64,000 nucleotides of DNA from Oscillospiraceae bacterium (GCA_009777725.1 WRLG01000015.1:1-64000); one strand, 5' to 3'; positions 51,116 through 60,585 are shown, numbered from the stretch's first letter. Numbers and translations are program-made. Notes: a model not told the origin generated them from the letters alone.

Positions 51116-52219
51116 TTGGCAATCTTCATCTCAATCTTCACCGTGCTGAATGTTTCAGCTGAAACTTTTTCCGGCGATGGCTGGTCTTTCGATTCCGATA
51201 CAGGTACGCTCACAGTTTCCACGCACGAAGGCACATACTGGTGGCGAACACAGAAACCTTCGTCTGTTGAGTTTAGCGATATAACAACCATTATAATTGG
51301 AAACAGCGTTACGCATATAGGTGATGATGCGTTTCGGTCAACAGGCATAACCACCATAACCATACCCGAGAGCGTTATCTACGTAACTGCTCCAGCGTTT
51401 AGTAATTGCACAAACTTAACCGCAATAACCGTTGCACCTGCTAACAGCAATTTTTCAGATATTGACGGCGTGTTATTCAATAAAGACGCAACCGAGCTAA
51501 TCAAATACCCGAATGGGAACGCAAGAACAAGCTACACAATTCCAAACAGCGTTACGAGCATACCGCAGGAGGCATTTGCGTTTATAACAGCCCCGCTTTC
51601 GATAACATTCAATTCACAAACCCCGCCGACATTCGGCGGTAATGTATTTTTTCAAAACACCGGCGAAATCACAATAGTTGTCCCATACGGTGCAAAAGCG
51701 GCATATGCGGAGATTTGGCAGTTGAGTAACTTCACTATACATGAACGCCCCGCCCCTGCTATCCACGATGACAATGAAAACAACAACCGCGGCGGAAACT
51801 TCGTAAGAGATACAATCATCAGCGGCGGCGGAATCGGCGGCGCGGCAGGCAATATAAACGGCAATAACAACTCCGAAATCAACGGTCATTTTGAAAATGA
51901 CACCTACATAAAACATTCCGAAATCCCGCTGGTTTACACAGCAGACAAAAATTTTGCAGACTTCAGAGAAGTCCGCATAAACGGTCGCCGCCTAACCAAA
52001 GGAACGCATTATACCGTCAAAAGCGGCTCAACAATCATCACGCTCCTACCCGAATATTTAGACACACTTGATGAGGGAGAACATGAATTGAGCGTTCATT
52101 TCAGCGGGCTTGCAGTGGTTAAAGCTTCGTTTACTATTGAAAATGCCGAGTATGATGAGTATGACGATGTTTCAACTTTGGCGGGGATTTTGGAGGATTT
52201 TGATTCAATTGACAATTGA
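51116..52219 (+). CDS. BspA-like leucine-rich-repeat secreted protein, probably phase-variable
   Basis: The frame encodes a signal peptide (LISALTALAIFISIFTVLNVSA, interrupted here at its middle by the TTG start given), BspA/LRR_5 repeats (TTIIIGNSVTHIGDDAFRST, TTITIPESVIYVTAPAFSN) to about residue 200, a Gly/Asn-rich linker, and a C-terminal X2-like domain (YTADKNFADFREVRINGRRL). The natural start is surely ATG 51010 with MSKCATIL, which is out of frame by one nucleotide at the present AGCA count. TTG 51116 would remove half of the signal peptide and has no ribosome site. The last residues SIDN and the stop come from the dispersed repeat. It is probably a surface adhesin-like protein. Confidence 0.75.
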   Translation: MAIFISIFTVLNVSAETFSGDGWSFDSDTGTLTVSTHEGTYWWRTQKPSSVEFSDITTIIIGNSVTHIGDDAFRSTGITTITIPESVIYVTAPAFSNCTNLTAITVAPANSNFSDIDGVLFNKDATELIKYPNGNARTSYTIPNSVTSIPQEAFAFITAPLSITFNSQTPPTFGGNVFFQNTGEITIVVPYGAKAAYAEIWQLSNFTIHERPAPAIHDDNENNNRGGNFVRDTIISGGGIGGAAGNINGNNNSEINGHFENDTYIKHSEIPLVYTADKNFADFREVRINGRRLTKGTHYTVKSGSTIITLLPEYLDTLDEGEHELSVHFSGLAVVKASFTIENAEYDEYDDVSTLAGILEDFDSIDN

Positions 52220-52545
52220 TAATTGACGATTGACAATTAATGTGTCGGCTTCGCCGATTGTTATGTACGGGACAGGCTTGCCTGTCCCGTGAGAACGCAC
52301 TCCACTTGTGGTAGTATGTGATTCGCCTGCGGGACGGGCAAGCCCGTCCCCTACAGAATAAATTGACCTATTGCATAGGTGGAAAATATGTGCGTCACAA
52401 CGGCGCGCCGAGGGTGTCGCGCCCTACAATCGATAAATTTAAAATAGTTTATTTTAGCATTTAACTTAATTGCTAAAATAAACTATTTTAATGTTACGCC
52501 ACGGGCGTAACTCCTTAATTGTCAATTGTAAACTGTTAATTGTTA
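52206..52545. repeat. Composite repeat region related to the 3613-3780 element
   Basis: The 329-bp gap holds AATTGACAATTG ends, a GTGTCGGC/GCCGA hairpin, CGGGACAGGC-tt-GCCTGTCCCG (52268-52289), GGGACGGGC-aa-GCCCGTCCC (52331-52350), a 19-bp perfect inverted repeat (52441-52459/52471-52489) and GTTACGCC-ac-GGGCGTAAC. The modules match those of 3613-3780 in opposite order. No gene is seen. Confidence 0.65.
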
Positions 52546-52548
52546 ATT

Positions 52549-53709
52549 TTATATCACCCTAACCCTTATCACGTTTTCCATGCCGGAAATTTTATTTATA
52601 ATTTCATCGTTTACTCCGGCGGAAGCGTCAATCATGGTGTAAGCAATCTCTTTTTTAGATTTATTGAGCAAGTTCTCGATATTTACTTGAGCCGCACCGA
52701 ATGCGGTTGTGATTTCCGAAATAACCGCGGGCTTATTTTTATGGATAATGCAAACTTTAGTCCCTGCGGCGTTCATCTCCGCATCCGGCAGGTTAACCGA
52801 ATTGCGGACATTTCCGTTTTCGATATAATCTATAAGCTGTACCGCCGCCATAACGGCGCAGTTATCCTCCGATTCCGGCGTGGAAGCTCCGAGATGAGGG
52901 ATGGCTATAACATTCTTAACACCCAAAATCTCATCTGTAGGGAAGTCAACCACATAAGCTGAAACTTTGCCGCTTTCCAAAGCCGCAATGATAGAATCGG
53001 AATCAACCAGCTCAGCGCGGGAGAAGTTAAGAATCCTCACGCCGTCCTTCATAAGCTGTATAGATTCCTCGCAAATCAGACCCTTAGTATCTTGATTATA
53101 CGGCGCGTGGACTGAAATGTAATCGGATGATGAATAAATCTCTTTAAGGTCGCCCGTGGTTTTACATCTGGGGTTAAGCCCCAAAGCCGCCCTTACGGAG
53201 AGGAACGGGTCAAACCCGATTACCTCCATACCCAAAGCAAGAGCCGCGTTCGCCGTAAGAACACCGATTGCCCCAAGCCCGATAATACCAAGCGTTTTAC
53301 CCGCAATCTCGGGACCGCCGAACTGCCCCTTACCCTTTTCCACAAGCCCGGGGACATCAGCACCCTTGCCCTTTAAAGTTTTAGCCCAATCCAAAGCATC
53401 AGCAACCTTGCGCGAGGAGAGCAAAAGCCCTGCTATAACAAGCTCTTTAACCGCGTTGGCGTTAGCCCCCGGCGTATTAAAAACGCAAATCCCAAGCTCG
53501 GAGCATTTTTCAACGGGGATATTATTCACGCCCGCCCCCGCTCTGGCGACTGCAAGCAAATTCCCGCCAAGCTCCATATCGTGCATAGAAGCCGAGCGAA
53601 CCATAACCGCTTCGGGGTTTTGCGCTTCCTTTACAATATTGTACTTCGCGCCGTCAAATTTATCCGTCCCAAACGATGAAATCTCATTCAGCGTTAAAAC
53701 ATTATACAT
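52549..53709 (-). CDS. serA: D-3-phosphoglycerate dehydrogenase
   Basis: First enzyme of serine synthesis. The 386 residues have the NAD-binding motif GLGAIGVLTANAALALG, the catalytic-domain signature ILNFSRAELVD and PHLGASTPESEDN with the active-site His. A C-terminal ACT domain (about 315-386) suggests serine feedback. The short (type 3) form lacks the intervening ASB domain. It follows serC by 12 nt. Confidence 0.93.
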   Translation of the reverse strand: MYNVLTLNEISSFGTDKFDGAKYNIVKEAQNPEAVMVRSASMHDMELGGNLLAVARAGAGVNNIPVEKCSELGICVFNTPGANANAVKELVIAGLLLSSRKVADALDWAKTLKGKGADVPGLVEKGKGQFGGPEIAGKTLGIIGLGAIGVLTANAALALGMEVIGFDPFLSVRAALGLNPRCKTTGDLKEIYSSSDYISVHAPYNQDTKGLICEESIQLMKDGVRILNFSRAELVDSDSIIAALESGKVSAYVVDFPTDEILGVKNVIAIPHLGASTPESEDNCAVMAAVQLIDYIENGNVRNSVNLPDAEMNAAGTKVCIIHKNKPAVISEITTAFGAAQVNIENLLNKSKKEIAYTMIDASAGVNDEIINKISGMENVIRVRVI

Positions 53710-53721
53710 ATATACACCTCA

Positions 53722-54801
53722 TTAATTATTTTCTTCAAATTTCCTCATAAAGTCAACCAACTTTACAACGCCCTCTGTCGGCATAGCATTGTAAATTGAA
53801 GCCCTCATGCCGCCTACCGAGCGGTGTCCGCCCAGATTTATAAAGCCTTGCTCCTTTGCTTCTTTGATGAACTTTTTGTCAAGCTCTTCATTCCCCGTTA
53901 CAAAGGGAACATTCATCAAGGAGCGGTCGTCGCCCGATACGGTCGCGCTGAACATCTTTGAGCCGTCAAGGTAATCATAAAGAACGGCGGCTTTTTTGAC
54001 GTTATGCTCTTTCATAGCCGTAAGCCCGCCCTTGTTTTTCACCCATTCAAGGACAAGCTTCAGCATATAAATGCCGTAAGTAGGCGGCGTGTTATACATA
54101 GAGCCGTTTTCGGCATGAATTTTATAATCAAACATGGTGGGGGTATAATCTCTCGCGTTGCCGATTAAATCCTCGCGGATAATCACAACCGTCAGCCCCG
54201 CAGGACCCATATTCTTCTGCGCTCCCGCATAAATTACGCCGAATTCAGATACATCAATCGGCTCGGAAAGAATACAAGACGAAGCATCGGCAATTAAAGG
54301 AACATTGCCCGTTTCCGGCAGTTTAGAAAACTTCGTTCCGAATATAGTGTTGTTTAGGCATATGTGGAAATAGTCCGCATCCGCTCTGAACTCGCTTTTG
54401 TCAAGAGTTGGGATATAAGAAAAAGTCTTGTCCTTAGAAGAAGCTATGATTTTGCAATCGCCGTAGCGCGCAGCTTCATCATAAGCCTTTTTAGCCCATT
54501 GCCCCGTAATAACAAAATCCGCCTTGCCGGATTTATTCATAAGGTTAAGCGGTAGCATTGCAAACTGAGAGGAAGCCCCCCCCTGCAAAAACAAAACCTT
54601 ATAATTTTCCGGGACGGACATTACCTCGCGCAGCAAAGCCTCGCACTCGTCAATAATCGCCTGATACTCCTTTGAGCGGTGGGACATCTCCATAACGCAC
54701 TGCCCCGTGCCTTTGTAATCAAGCATTTCATCGGCGGCTGTTTTTAAAACCTCTTTAGGCAAAACAGCCGGACCCGCGCTGAAATTAAAAATCTCGGGCA
54801 T
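53722..54801 (-). CDS. serC: Phosphoserine aminotransferase
   Basis: The 359-residue PLP enzyme converts 3-phosphohydroxypyruvate to phosphoserine. The start ATG 54801 (MPEIFNFSAGPAVLPKEVL) follows GGAGG; an in-frame TTG five codons earlier overlaps the ribosome site. The PLP lysine is in VIYAGAQKNMGPAG and the N-terminal NFSAGPA motif is intact. A phosphoserine phosphatase gene is not in the window. It forms an operon with serA. Confidence 0.95.
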   Translation of the reverse strand: MPEIFNFSAGPAVLPKEVLKTAADEMLDYKGTGQCVMEMSHRSKEYQAIIDECEALLREVMSVPENYKVLFLQGGASSQFAMLPLNLMNKSGKADFVITGQWAKKAYDEAARYGDCKIIASSKDKTFSYIPTLDKSEFRADADYFHICLNNTIFGTKFSKLPETGNVPLIADASSCILSEPIDVSEFGVIYAGAQKNMGPAGLTVVIIREDLIGNARDYTPTMFDYKIHAENGSMYNTPPTYGIYMLKLVLEWVKNKGGLTAMKEHNVKKAAVLYDYLDGSKMFSATVSGDDRSLMNVPFVTGNEELDKKFIKEAKEQGFINLGGHRSVGGMRASIYNAMPTEGVVKLVDFMRKFEENN

Positions 54802-54911
54802 AATAAAAACCTCCAATAATCTAAAATATCACTTGTTTATTATATCAAATTGTTAAAATAAAGTCAAGTCGTTTACCAAAATTTAATAAAAATTTAACCT
54901 ATTAATGGATT

Positions 54912-55826
54912 TTATGATGTCTTTTTTTCTTGAACTGTTAAATCTGACACCTCTTCAAGCGTCAAGCCGGTCATTTCGGCGATTTGCTCAAAAGGCATAT
55001 CTACACTAATAAGCTTGCGGGCAATACCAAAAGACTGTTCCCGTATCCCCTCTTGCCTACCTGCCTGCAAACCCTCTTGCCTACCCGCCTGCAAACCCTC
55101 TTGCCTACCCGCCTGCAAACCCTCTTGTCTCGCACCCTGCATATTAGTAGCCTCAATATGCAAAGCTTTTTCTCTCATGCGGGCGGCTTCTTGGATTTTT
55201 TCATCTTCGCTCATTTGATATATGATGTATACTGCTTCTTGAATGGGTGCAACTGCTGTTTGCTTTAACATCTCAAATTCCTCCTCCGTTTCGGCGTTAA
55301 TTAGTTGAAGCCAAAGCTCTTTTTTATTATGTTTATTCGCATTTTTGCTGATTTTACCAAGCTCAAAGAAATGTATGGCACATTTATCCGTTAAAACTTC
55401 GTACCTGTTTTTCTCCATAACAGTAAAATGTGAATGGTATTCTTTACAATCAAAAATCGGGAAATTCACTATATTGATACAAATGCTTTGCTTTAAATCC
55501 TCAAAACCCTCGCCGCTTTTGAGCTCACCGCTATAAAGCTTCGACCAGTAGAACAGGGTTCGCTCCTTGTAATTATAGTCTTTGCCGTATTGCATTTCGA
55601 TGTTAATTAGTTTGCCGTCAACTTCCATGTTTATGTCCATTTTGACAAATTTACCCTCTATACTGTCGGGTAAAATCTCCGAATTTTTGACTTTAACATT
55701 TTTTATAGATTCAATCGGTATTTCAAGCAGGCTTGAAAGCAAATCAATAAGAAGCTGTATATTTTCCGTAAAAAGCTTCTTGAATATTATGTCCAGCTTT
55801 GCTTTTAAAACATTTCGTTTGCTCAT
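54912..55826 (-). CDS. PD-(D/E)XK/Rpn-family putative transposase
   Basis: The 304-residue protein has LDIIFKKLFTENIQLLIDLL at the N-terminus and the core KFVKMDINMEVDGKLINIEMQ (D...E-x-Q), as in PD-(D/E)XK transposases. A tail of RQEGLQAG units (24-bp tandem repeats at about 55055-55130) leads to a small helical domain (KLISVDMPFEQIAEMTGLTLEEVSDL). It differs in sequence from the 49-51 kb pair. It probably inserted between serC and the fabV region. Confidence 0.8.
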   Translation of the reverse strand: MSKRNVLKAKLDIIFKKLFTENIQLLIDLLSSLLEIPIESIKNVKVKNSEILPDSIEGKFVKMDINMEVDGKLINIEMQYGKDYNYKERTLFYWSKLYSGELKSGEGFEDLKQSICINIVNFPIFDCKEYHSHFTVMEKNRYEVLTDKCAIHFFELGKISKNANKHNKKELWLQLINAETEEEFEMLKQTAVAPIQEAVYIIYQMSEDEKIQEAARMREKALHIEATNMQGARQEGLQAGRQEGLQAGRQEGLQAGRQEGIREQSFGIARKLISVDMPFEQIAEMTGLTLEEVSDLTVQEKKTS

Positions 55827-55850
55827 ATTTTAATGTTCTCCCTAAAGAAT

Positions 55851-55887
55851 CCCCCGCTTTCGTTAAGAAACAGTTTATAAGCGGGGG
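55851..55887 (-). terminator. Hairpin terminator downstream of the small gene
   Basis: CCCCCGCTT (55851-55859) pairs with AAGCGGGGG (55879-55887). It lies 8 nt after the end of the small minus-strand gene; the following T-run is short. Confidence 0.6.
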
Positions 55888-55895
55888 AATTTTAA

Positions 55896-56081
55896 TTATA
55901 GTGCCTTTACTTCATGAACCTTTTCAACCCACGCAATATCCTCTTGGTCCATTACACCTACTGCGTCAATGATTAATTGCTGTAAGCCCTCAATGGTTAT
56001 GTCGGGATTCCATTTTTTAAGTTTTAATAATGCACCCAAATGATTTCTGTGCCTTTCCCTTATTTCAAGTTCACTTACCAT
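55896..56081 (-). CDS. Small protein, unknown
   Basis: A 61-residue helical protein (MVSELEIRERHRNHLGALLKL...) starts at ATG 56081 with GGTGAAGG upstream, 13 nt after the fabV stop. An earlier in-frame start would run inside fabV. No family is recognised. A terminator follows it, so it probably shares the fabV transcript. Confidence 0.5.
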   Translation of the reverse strand: MVSELEIRERHRNHLGALLKLKKWNPDITIEGLQQLIIDAVGVMDQEDIAWVEKVHEVKAL

Positions 56082-56094
56082 GCCTTCACCCCAC

Positions 56095-57249
56095 TTAAAC
56101 CTCAACATCCTGCTCGTAATCAACCCCGTTAACTCCGAAGCCGAAAAGGCTTTCAAAATCATGGGAATATCCGTCAATGTCTGTTACGGCTGAAAGATTT
56201 TCGCTTGTAACCTGCTCCCAAATTTTGGATACTTCAGTTTGAATATCCTCCCGCATCTCCCAATCGTCAAGGCGGATTAAGCCGTTTTCATCGGTTACTG
56301 GTGCGGAATAAAGCTTTTTCTCATCGAAAAGGCGGTGCATCTGCTCTATGCAATCCTCGTGAAGCCCCTTTTCTTTCATTACTTTAAAAAGGATAGCGAT
56401 ATAAAGCGGAACTACGGGGATTGCGCTTGAAGATTGCGTAACTAAAGCCTTGTTAACCGCGATATAAGCCTTAACGCCGTCATATTCGGCGGTGATTTCC
56501 TTAGCGGTATTGAATAAATGCTCTTTTGCCCTGCCTATAGTGCCGTTAAAATACATAGGGTGTGTAAGCTTCGGTCCGATATACGAGTAAGCGGCGGTTA
56601 CGGCGTTTTCGGCAAGCGCGCCCTCTTTGGAAAGGAGCTCAATCCAATCCTTCCAATCCTCACCGCCCATAACCTTGACGGTAGCCGCAATTTCATCATC
56701 CGAAGCGGCGGGGACGGTGACTTCATTCAGCGTTTTCTTTGCGGGGTCTATAGATTTGTTCGTATAAGTTTCACCGATTGCCTTAATTACGGAGGAATGG
56801 GTAACGCCCTCTTTGTCCGTGCGTTTCGGTGCGGCAAGGCTGTAAATCACCATATCGACCTTGCCCAAATCTTTTTTAATAAGCTCGATGGTTTCACGCT
56901 TCATCTCTTGCGAAAAAGCATCGCCGTTTAGGGTTTTAGCATAAATGCCGTCTGCACGGGCAAATTTTTCAAATGCGGCGGTGTTATACCAGCCTGCTGT
57001 TCCTGTTTTGTTATCTTTGCCCGCTCTGTCAAATATTACCCCGATTGTTGAAGCCCCGCAAGAATAAGCCGCCGCAATCCGCGAAGCAAGCCCGTAGCCC
57101 ATAGAGGCACCGATTACAAGAACTTTCTTAGGAGCATCCATTTTCGGCTTTGATTTTACATACTCAATCTGCCTGCGGACATTCTCCTCACAGCCGACGG
57201 GATGCGCCGATGTACATATAAATCCTCTTATTTTAGGTTTGATAATCAT
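56095..57249 (-). CDS. fabV: Enoyl-ACP/trans-2-enoyl-CoA reductase FabV type
   Basis: The 384-residue protein (ATG 57249 with AAAGGAAGG) is a short-chain dehydrogenase-like reductase of the FabV/TER group. The NADH-binding segment is VLVIGASMGYGLASRIAAAY and the catalytic Y-x8-K is YFNGTIGRAK. It reduces enoyl-ACP in fatty acid synthesis or crotonyl-CoA in butyrate formation; sequence alone does not separate these. The N-terminal MIIKPKIRGFICTSAHPVGC is typical. It diverges from rpmH. Confidence 0.9.
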   Translation of the reverse strand: MIIKPKIRGFICTSAHPVGCEENVRRQIEYVKSKPKMDAPKKVLVIGASMGYGLASRIAAAYSCGASTIGVIFDRAGKDNKTGTAGWYNTAAFEKFARADGIYAKTLNGDAFSQEMKRETIELIKKDLGKVDMVIYSLAAPKRTDKEGVTHSSVIKAIGETYTNKSIDPAKKTLNEVTVPAASDDEIAATVKVMGGEDWKDWIELLSKEGALAENAVTAAYSYIGPKLTHPMYFNGTIGRAKEHLFNTAKEITAEYDGVKAYIAVNKALVTQSSSAIPVVPLYIAILFKVMKEKGLHEDCIEQMHRLFDEKKLYSAPVTDENGLIRLDDWEMREDIQTEVSKIWEQVTSENLSAVTDIDGYSHDFESLFGFGVNGVDYEQDVEV

Positions 57250-57400
57250 AGCTGTAAACCTTCCTTTCATCATGCTGTATAGTATACCACATTTTCCCTT
57301 TAAAGTCAATACTATATAAAAATTTTAGACCAAATGATTGACAACTGCAGAGAAATTTTTCCAAAACTTCAAAAAATGTATATATTTTTCAAAAAACCCC

Positions 57401-57429
57401 TTGACAACTTTGATAAAATTTGCTATACT
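57401..57429 (+). promoter_or_regulatory. Promoter of rpmH-rnpA cluster
   Basis: TTGACA (57401-57406) and TATACT (57424-57429) are 17 bp apart. Confidence 0.75.
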
Positions 57430-57489
57430 TTACTATTGACAGGCTTTTTCAGGAAATGATGATTAACCTTGAAAGGAAGTGTATATAAA

Positions 57490-57624
57490 ATGAAAAGAAC
57501 CTACCAGCCGAAAAAGCTCCATAGAAAAAAGGAGCATGGCTTTATGAAGAGAATGAAAACAAGAGCAGGTCGCAAGCTGCTTTCAAGAAGGCGCGCGCGC
57601 GGCAGGAAAACACTTTCCTATTAG
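57490..57624 (+). CDS. rpmH: Ribosomal protein L34
   Basis: The 44-residue protein reads [18 protein letters not shown] and ends [11 protein letters not shown], a complete L34. GAAAGGAAG lies about 12 nt before ATG. It heads rnpA-yidD-yidC-jag. No dnaA lies upstream; fabV is there instead. Confidence 0.96.
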   Translation: MKRTYQPKKLHRKKEHGFMKRMKTRAGRKLLSRRRARGRKTLSY

Positions 57625-57645
57625 TAACGACACCCCCCCACTTAG

Positions 57646-57672
57646 AGACCACATTCTCTGTGGTCTTTTTCT
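57646..57672 (+). terminator. Attenuator-like terminator between rpmH and rnpA
   Basis: AGACCACA (57646-57653) pairs with TGTGGTCT (57659-57666), followed by TTTTCTTT. It would lower rnpA expression relative to rpmH. Confidence 0.75.
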
Positions 57673-57698
57673 TTAAAATCGTTCAAGGGGTTGAACTT

Positions 57699-58061
57699 GT
57701 GAATTATACAAAGCCGCTGAATGAGAATAAGGACTTCCTTGCCCTTTATAAAAGGGGGAGGTATGTTTCGGGGCGCGAAATCGTTGTTTATTACAAAAAA
57801 AACGGGTTGCCCTTAAGCCGCTTGGGGATTACAACGGGTAAAAAAATCGGCAATGCGGTCATACGAAGCCGTTGCCGCAGAATCATACGCCAAGCTTACA
57901 GAGAAAACGAGCCGCTTCTGCCGCCGGGGTATGATATTGTAATCATGGCGCGACCGCCGTGCGCCGACGCTAAGTCAACGCATTTGAGCAGATTTATTAA
58001 AAATCAAGCAGTCCCGAAAATGCTGGGCGCGGGTGCGGGTTCGCAACGACCCCGTAAGTAA
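57699..58061 (+). CDS. rnpA: Ribonuclease P protein component
   Basis: The 120-residue protein starts at GTG 57699 after AAGGGG; the longer open frame would cover the terminator. The RNA-binding motif is GNAVIRSRCRRIIRQAYRE, with the N-terminal NKDFLALYKRGRYVSG. It assists the RNase P RNA in tRNA 5' maturation. Confidence 0.93.
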   Translation: MNYTKPLNENKDFLALYKRGRYVSGREIVVYYKKNGLPLSRLGITTGKKIGNAVIRSRCRRIIRQAYRENEPLLPPGYDIVIMARPPCADAKSTHLSRFIKNQAVPKMLGAGAGSQRPRK

Positions 58062-58096
58062 AGCGTGTCACTTAATAAAAGTCTTGGAGCTTAGAT

Positions 58097-58330
58097 ATGA
58101 AGTATGTTTTTATATTTGTTGTAAGGCTGTATCAAAAATATATATCTCCGCTAAAGCCTGCGCGTACCTGCAAATATTACCCGACCTGCTCCTCCTACGC
58201 CGTAACCGCGCTTGAAAGATACGGTGCGGTAAGGGGTGGCTTTATGGCAGTGCTGAGACTGCTTAGGTGCAATCCGTGGAGCATGGGCGGGATTGATTAC
58301 GTACCGGAAAGGGAGAGTTTTGGAAGTTGA
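58097..58330 (+). CDS. yidD: Membrane protein insertion efficiency factor YidD
   Basis: The 77-residue protein has the YidD signature YQKYISPLKPARTCKYYPTCS and RLLRCNPW. It overlaps yidC by 4 nt. It helps YidC-dependent insertion. Confidence 0.94.
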   Translation: MKYVFIFVVRLYQKYISPLKPARTCKYYPTCSSYAVTALERYGAVRGGFMAVLRLLRCNPWSMGGIDYVPERESFGS

Positions 58331-59472
58331 AAATTATCGGTTATCCGCTCGGATATATAATGTGGTTTTGCTATCAGCTGGTTAATAACTATGCTTTAGC
58401 CCTTGTTATCTTTACTTTAATCACAAGAATCCTGTTATTCCCATTATCGCTGAAACAGCAGCGTTCACAAGCGGCGATGACGGCTTTTCAGCCTAAAATA
58501 GAAAAGCTCCGTAAGCAATACGGAAATAATCAGCAGAAATTTCAAGAGGAGCAGATGAAGCTTTATCAGGAAGAGGGGATTAACCCCATGGCTTCCTGCC
58601 TGCCTTTGCTTATTCAAATGCCTATTTTATTCGGTATCATCGATGTTGTTTACCGACCGCTTACCCATATCCTGCGGATACGCCCGGATGTTATGGAGCA
58701 GGCAACGGAGATAGCCGCCGGGGCTTTCGGCGATGCGCGGTATTTCTCTCAAAGACCCGAGCTTTATGTCCTGCAATCGGTTCAGCAGCAGCCGGAGCTT
58801 TACGCTCATATGCCGGACTTTTTGGAGACAACGCAAAGCTTTAAAAATACGCTTTTCGGTTTTATCGACTTAGGGCAGATTCCCACTTTCAGACCCGATG
58901 TATGGGACGCGGCGGCTGTAGGGCTGATTGTTATCGCCATATCGTCCGGCTTGCTTAACTTGGTGCAGACGATTTTTACGCAAAGAAAGATGAAAAAAAG
59001 CAACCCCGACTCGGCAAACAATCCCACCATGAAGAGCATGAACATCATGCTTTACGGGATGCCGCTTTTCTCCGTCTGGATAGCGACTACTTTCCCTGCG
59101 GGCATAGGCTTTTACTGGGCGATTTCCGCGTTTTTGGCGTTAATCCAGTCCGTTATACTCTATAAGATTTACACGCCGGAATACCTCGCTGTGCTTGCCG
59201 AAAGGGATAAGCAGAAAAACAAAAGCAAAACCAAGAAACGCTCCGGGCTTATGGAGAAATATCAAGCGATGCTGGAGGAACAAAACGCCAAGGGAGCGGC
59301 TATGCAGACGGCGGTTGACAAAAACAGGTCCGCCCCGGCAAAAGCTTTTGACGAGGACGGTAAAGAGGTTAAGCTTTCAAAATCAAAGCAAAGGGAATAT
59401 GAAAGCAAGATTATCGCGGAGGCAAGGCGTAAAATGGCTGAAAAATACGGCGATGAATATACCGAGGATTAA
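58327..59472 (+). CDS. yidC: Membrane protein insertase YidC/Oxa1/SpoIIIJ family
   Basis: The 381-residue insertase starts at TTG 58327, overlapping yidD. It has the core helices (VIFTLITRILLFPLSLKQQ, CLPLLIQMPILFGIIDVVY) and later ones to about 285 (FPAGIGFYWAISAFLALIQ). A loop of about 90 residues separates helices 2 and 3, longer than in Bacillus SpoIIIJ. The C-terminal tail is lysine-rich, as in ribosome-binding versions. Confidence 0.93.
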   Translation: MKIIGYPLGYIMWFCYQLVNNYALALVIFTLITRILLFPLSLKQQRSQAAMTAFQPKIEKLRKQYGNNQQKFQEEQMKLYQEEGINPMASCLPLLIQMPILFGIIDVVYRPLTHILRIRPDVMEQATEIAAGAFGDARYFSQRPELYVLQSVQQQPELYAHMPDFLETTQSFKNTLFGFIDLGQIPTFRPDVWDAAAVGLIVIAISSGLLNLVQTIFTQRKMKKSNPDSANNPTMKSMNIMLYGMPLFSVWIATTFPAGIGFYWAISAFLALIQSVILYKIYTPEYLAVLAERDKQKNKSKTKKRSGLMEKYQAMLEEQNAKGAAMQTAVDKNRSAPAKAFDEDGKEVKLSKSKQREYESKIIAEARRKMAEKYGDEYTED

Positions 59473-59559
59473 ACGAATGAACAATGAACAGTTAACATTT
59501 AACAATTCGTAAAACGGGGGCGGAGAAACGCCTCTGCACGAAAGAAAGGATTGAGAAGT

Positions 59560-60465
59560 ATGAAACAGGAATTCACAGCTAAGACCATAGAGGAAGCTAA
59601 AGCTATGGCGGCAGCCGCATTCGGAGCGGAGCAAGACAAGATTAAATTTGAAGTGCTGGAAGAACCTAAAAAAGGGCTATTCGGCAAGGTTAAGGGGGAT
59701 GCAAAAATCAAAGCCGAATATGATATGACAAAATCCGAGATAGCAGTATGCTATATTAAAAAAATACTTGACTGCATGGAGATTGAAAATACGCTTGACG
59801 TTACCGAAATTGAGGACGGCGCGGTGATTGACATATTAGGGGATACTACCGGCGCGATTATCGGCAGGCGCGGCGAAACCTTGGACGCGCTCCAGTACCT
59901 TGCTTCAATGGCGGCAAATAAGGGCAATAAGTCTTATTACAGAATAAGCTTAGATTCCTGCGGCTACCGCGAAAAGAGAAAGACTATTTTAGAGGAGCTC
60001 GCAACTAAAATATCCAAAACCGTTATAAGGACAGGAAGAACCTCAACCTTAGAGCCTATGAACCCCTACGAAAGGCGGATTATACACTCGACCGTTGCGG
60101 CGATTGACGGCGTTTCTTCCAAAAGCATAGGCGATGAGCCTTTCAGAAAAATTATCATTACCTTGGCGGGCGGTCAGCGGTTTAACAGAAGCAGCACGCC
60201 CCTCAGCCGCCCCGCCGGAGGAAATACTGAACGCGGGCGGGATTTTAAAAGCGCGGGAAATAATCAAAGCACAGGAGGCGATAACAAGGGAGGATACCGC
60301 CGGGATAACCGCGATACTCGCGATAATCGTGACAAACGCGGCAGGGATGAGCTCCCCGTTAAAGCCGTTGAAATCGGAAAATCTTCCTTTGAAAAGGAAT
60401 ACAAGCGACCTAAGCCCGAGGACGATGTAATCAAAGGCGGGCTTTACGATAAAATTGATGTCTAA
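59560..60465 (+). CDS. jag: RNA-binding protein Jag/KhpB
   Basis: The 301-residue protein (ATG 59560, AAAGAAAGGA) has a Jag-N domain (1-50, FTAKTIEEAKAMAAAAFG), a KH domain with GAIIGRRGETLDALQYL, and an R3H domain (NPYERRIIHSTVAAIDGVSSKSIGDEP). A C-terminal extension of about 90 residues is low-complexity and rich in RDNRD units, possibly an additional RNA-binding tail. It ends the rpmH cluster. Confidence 0.93.
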   Translation: MKQEFTAKTIEEAKAMAAAAFGAEQDKIKFEVLEEPKKGLFGKVKGDAKIKAEYDMTKSEIAVCYIKKILDCMEIENTLDVTEIEDGAVIDILGDTTGAIIGRRGETLDALQYLASMAANKGNKSYYRISLDSCGYREKRKTILEELATKISKTVIRTGRTSTLEPMNPYERRIIHSTVAAIDGVSSKSIGDEPFRKIIITLAGGQRFNRSSTPLSRPAGGNTERGRDFKSAGNNQSTGGDNKGGYRRDNRDTRDNRDKRGRDELPVKAVEIGKSSFEKEYKRPKPEDDVIKGGLYDKIDV

Positions 60466-60488
60466 CAAACCGATTTACAATGTACGAT

Positions 60489-60543
60489 GTACAGTTTACA
60501 GTTTGCAGTTTACAATTGTACACTGTAAACTGTAAACTGTACA
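60489..60543. repeat. Long inverted repeat of TGTACAGTTTAC type
   Basis: The 22-bp arms starting TGTACAGTTTACAG and ending CTGTAAACTGTACA match with one difference. This is a variant of the dispersed gene-end repeats and may terminate the jag transcript. Confidence 0.6.
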
Positions 60544-60585
60544 TTAATAAATGGGGGTTTATTTGTTAAGGAGTTGTATAGGGTA

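Noticed and set aside
57250-57489. Origin of replication before rpmH
   Set aside because: There is no dnaA and no cluster of DnaA boxes in the 240-bp gap.
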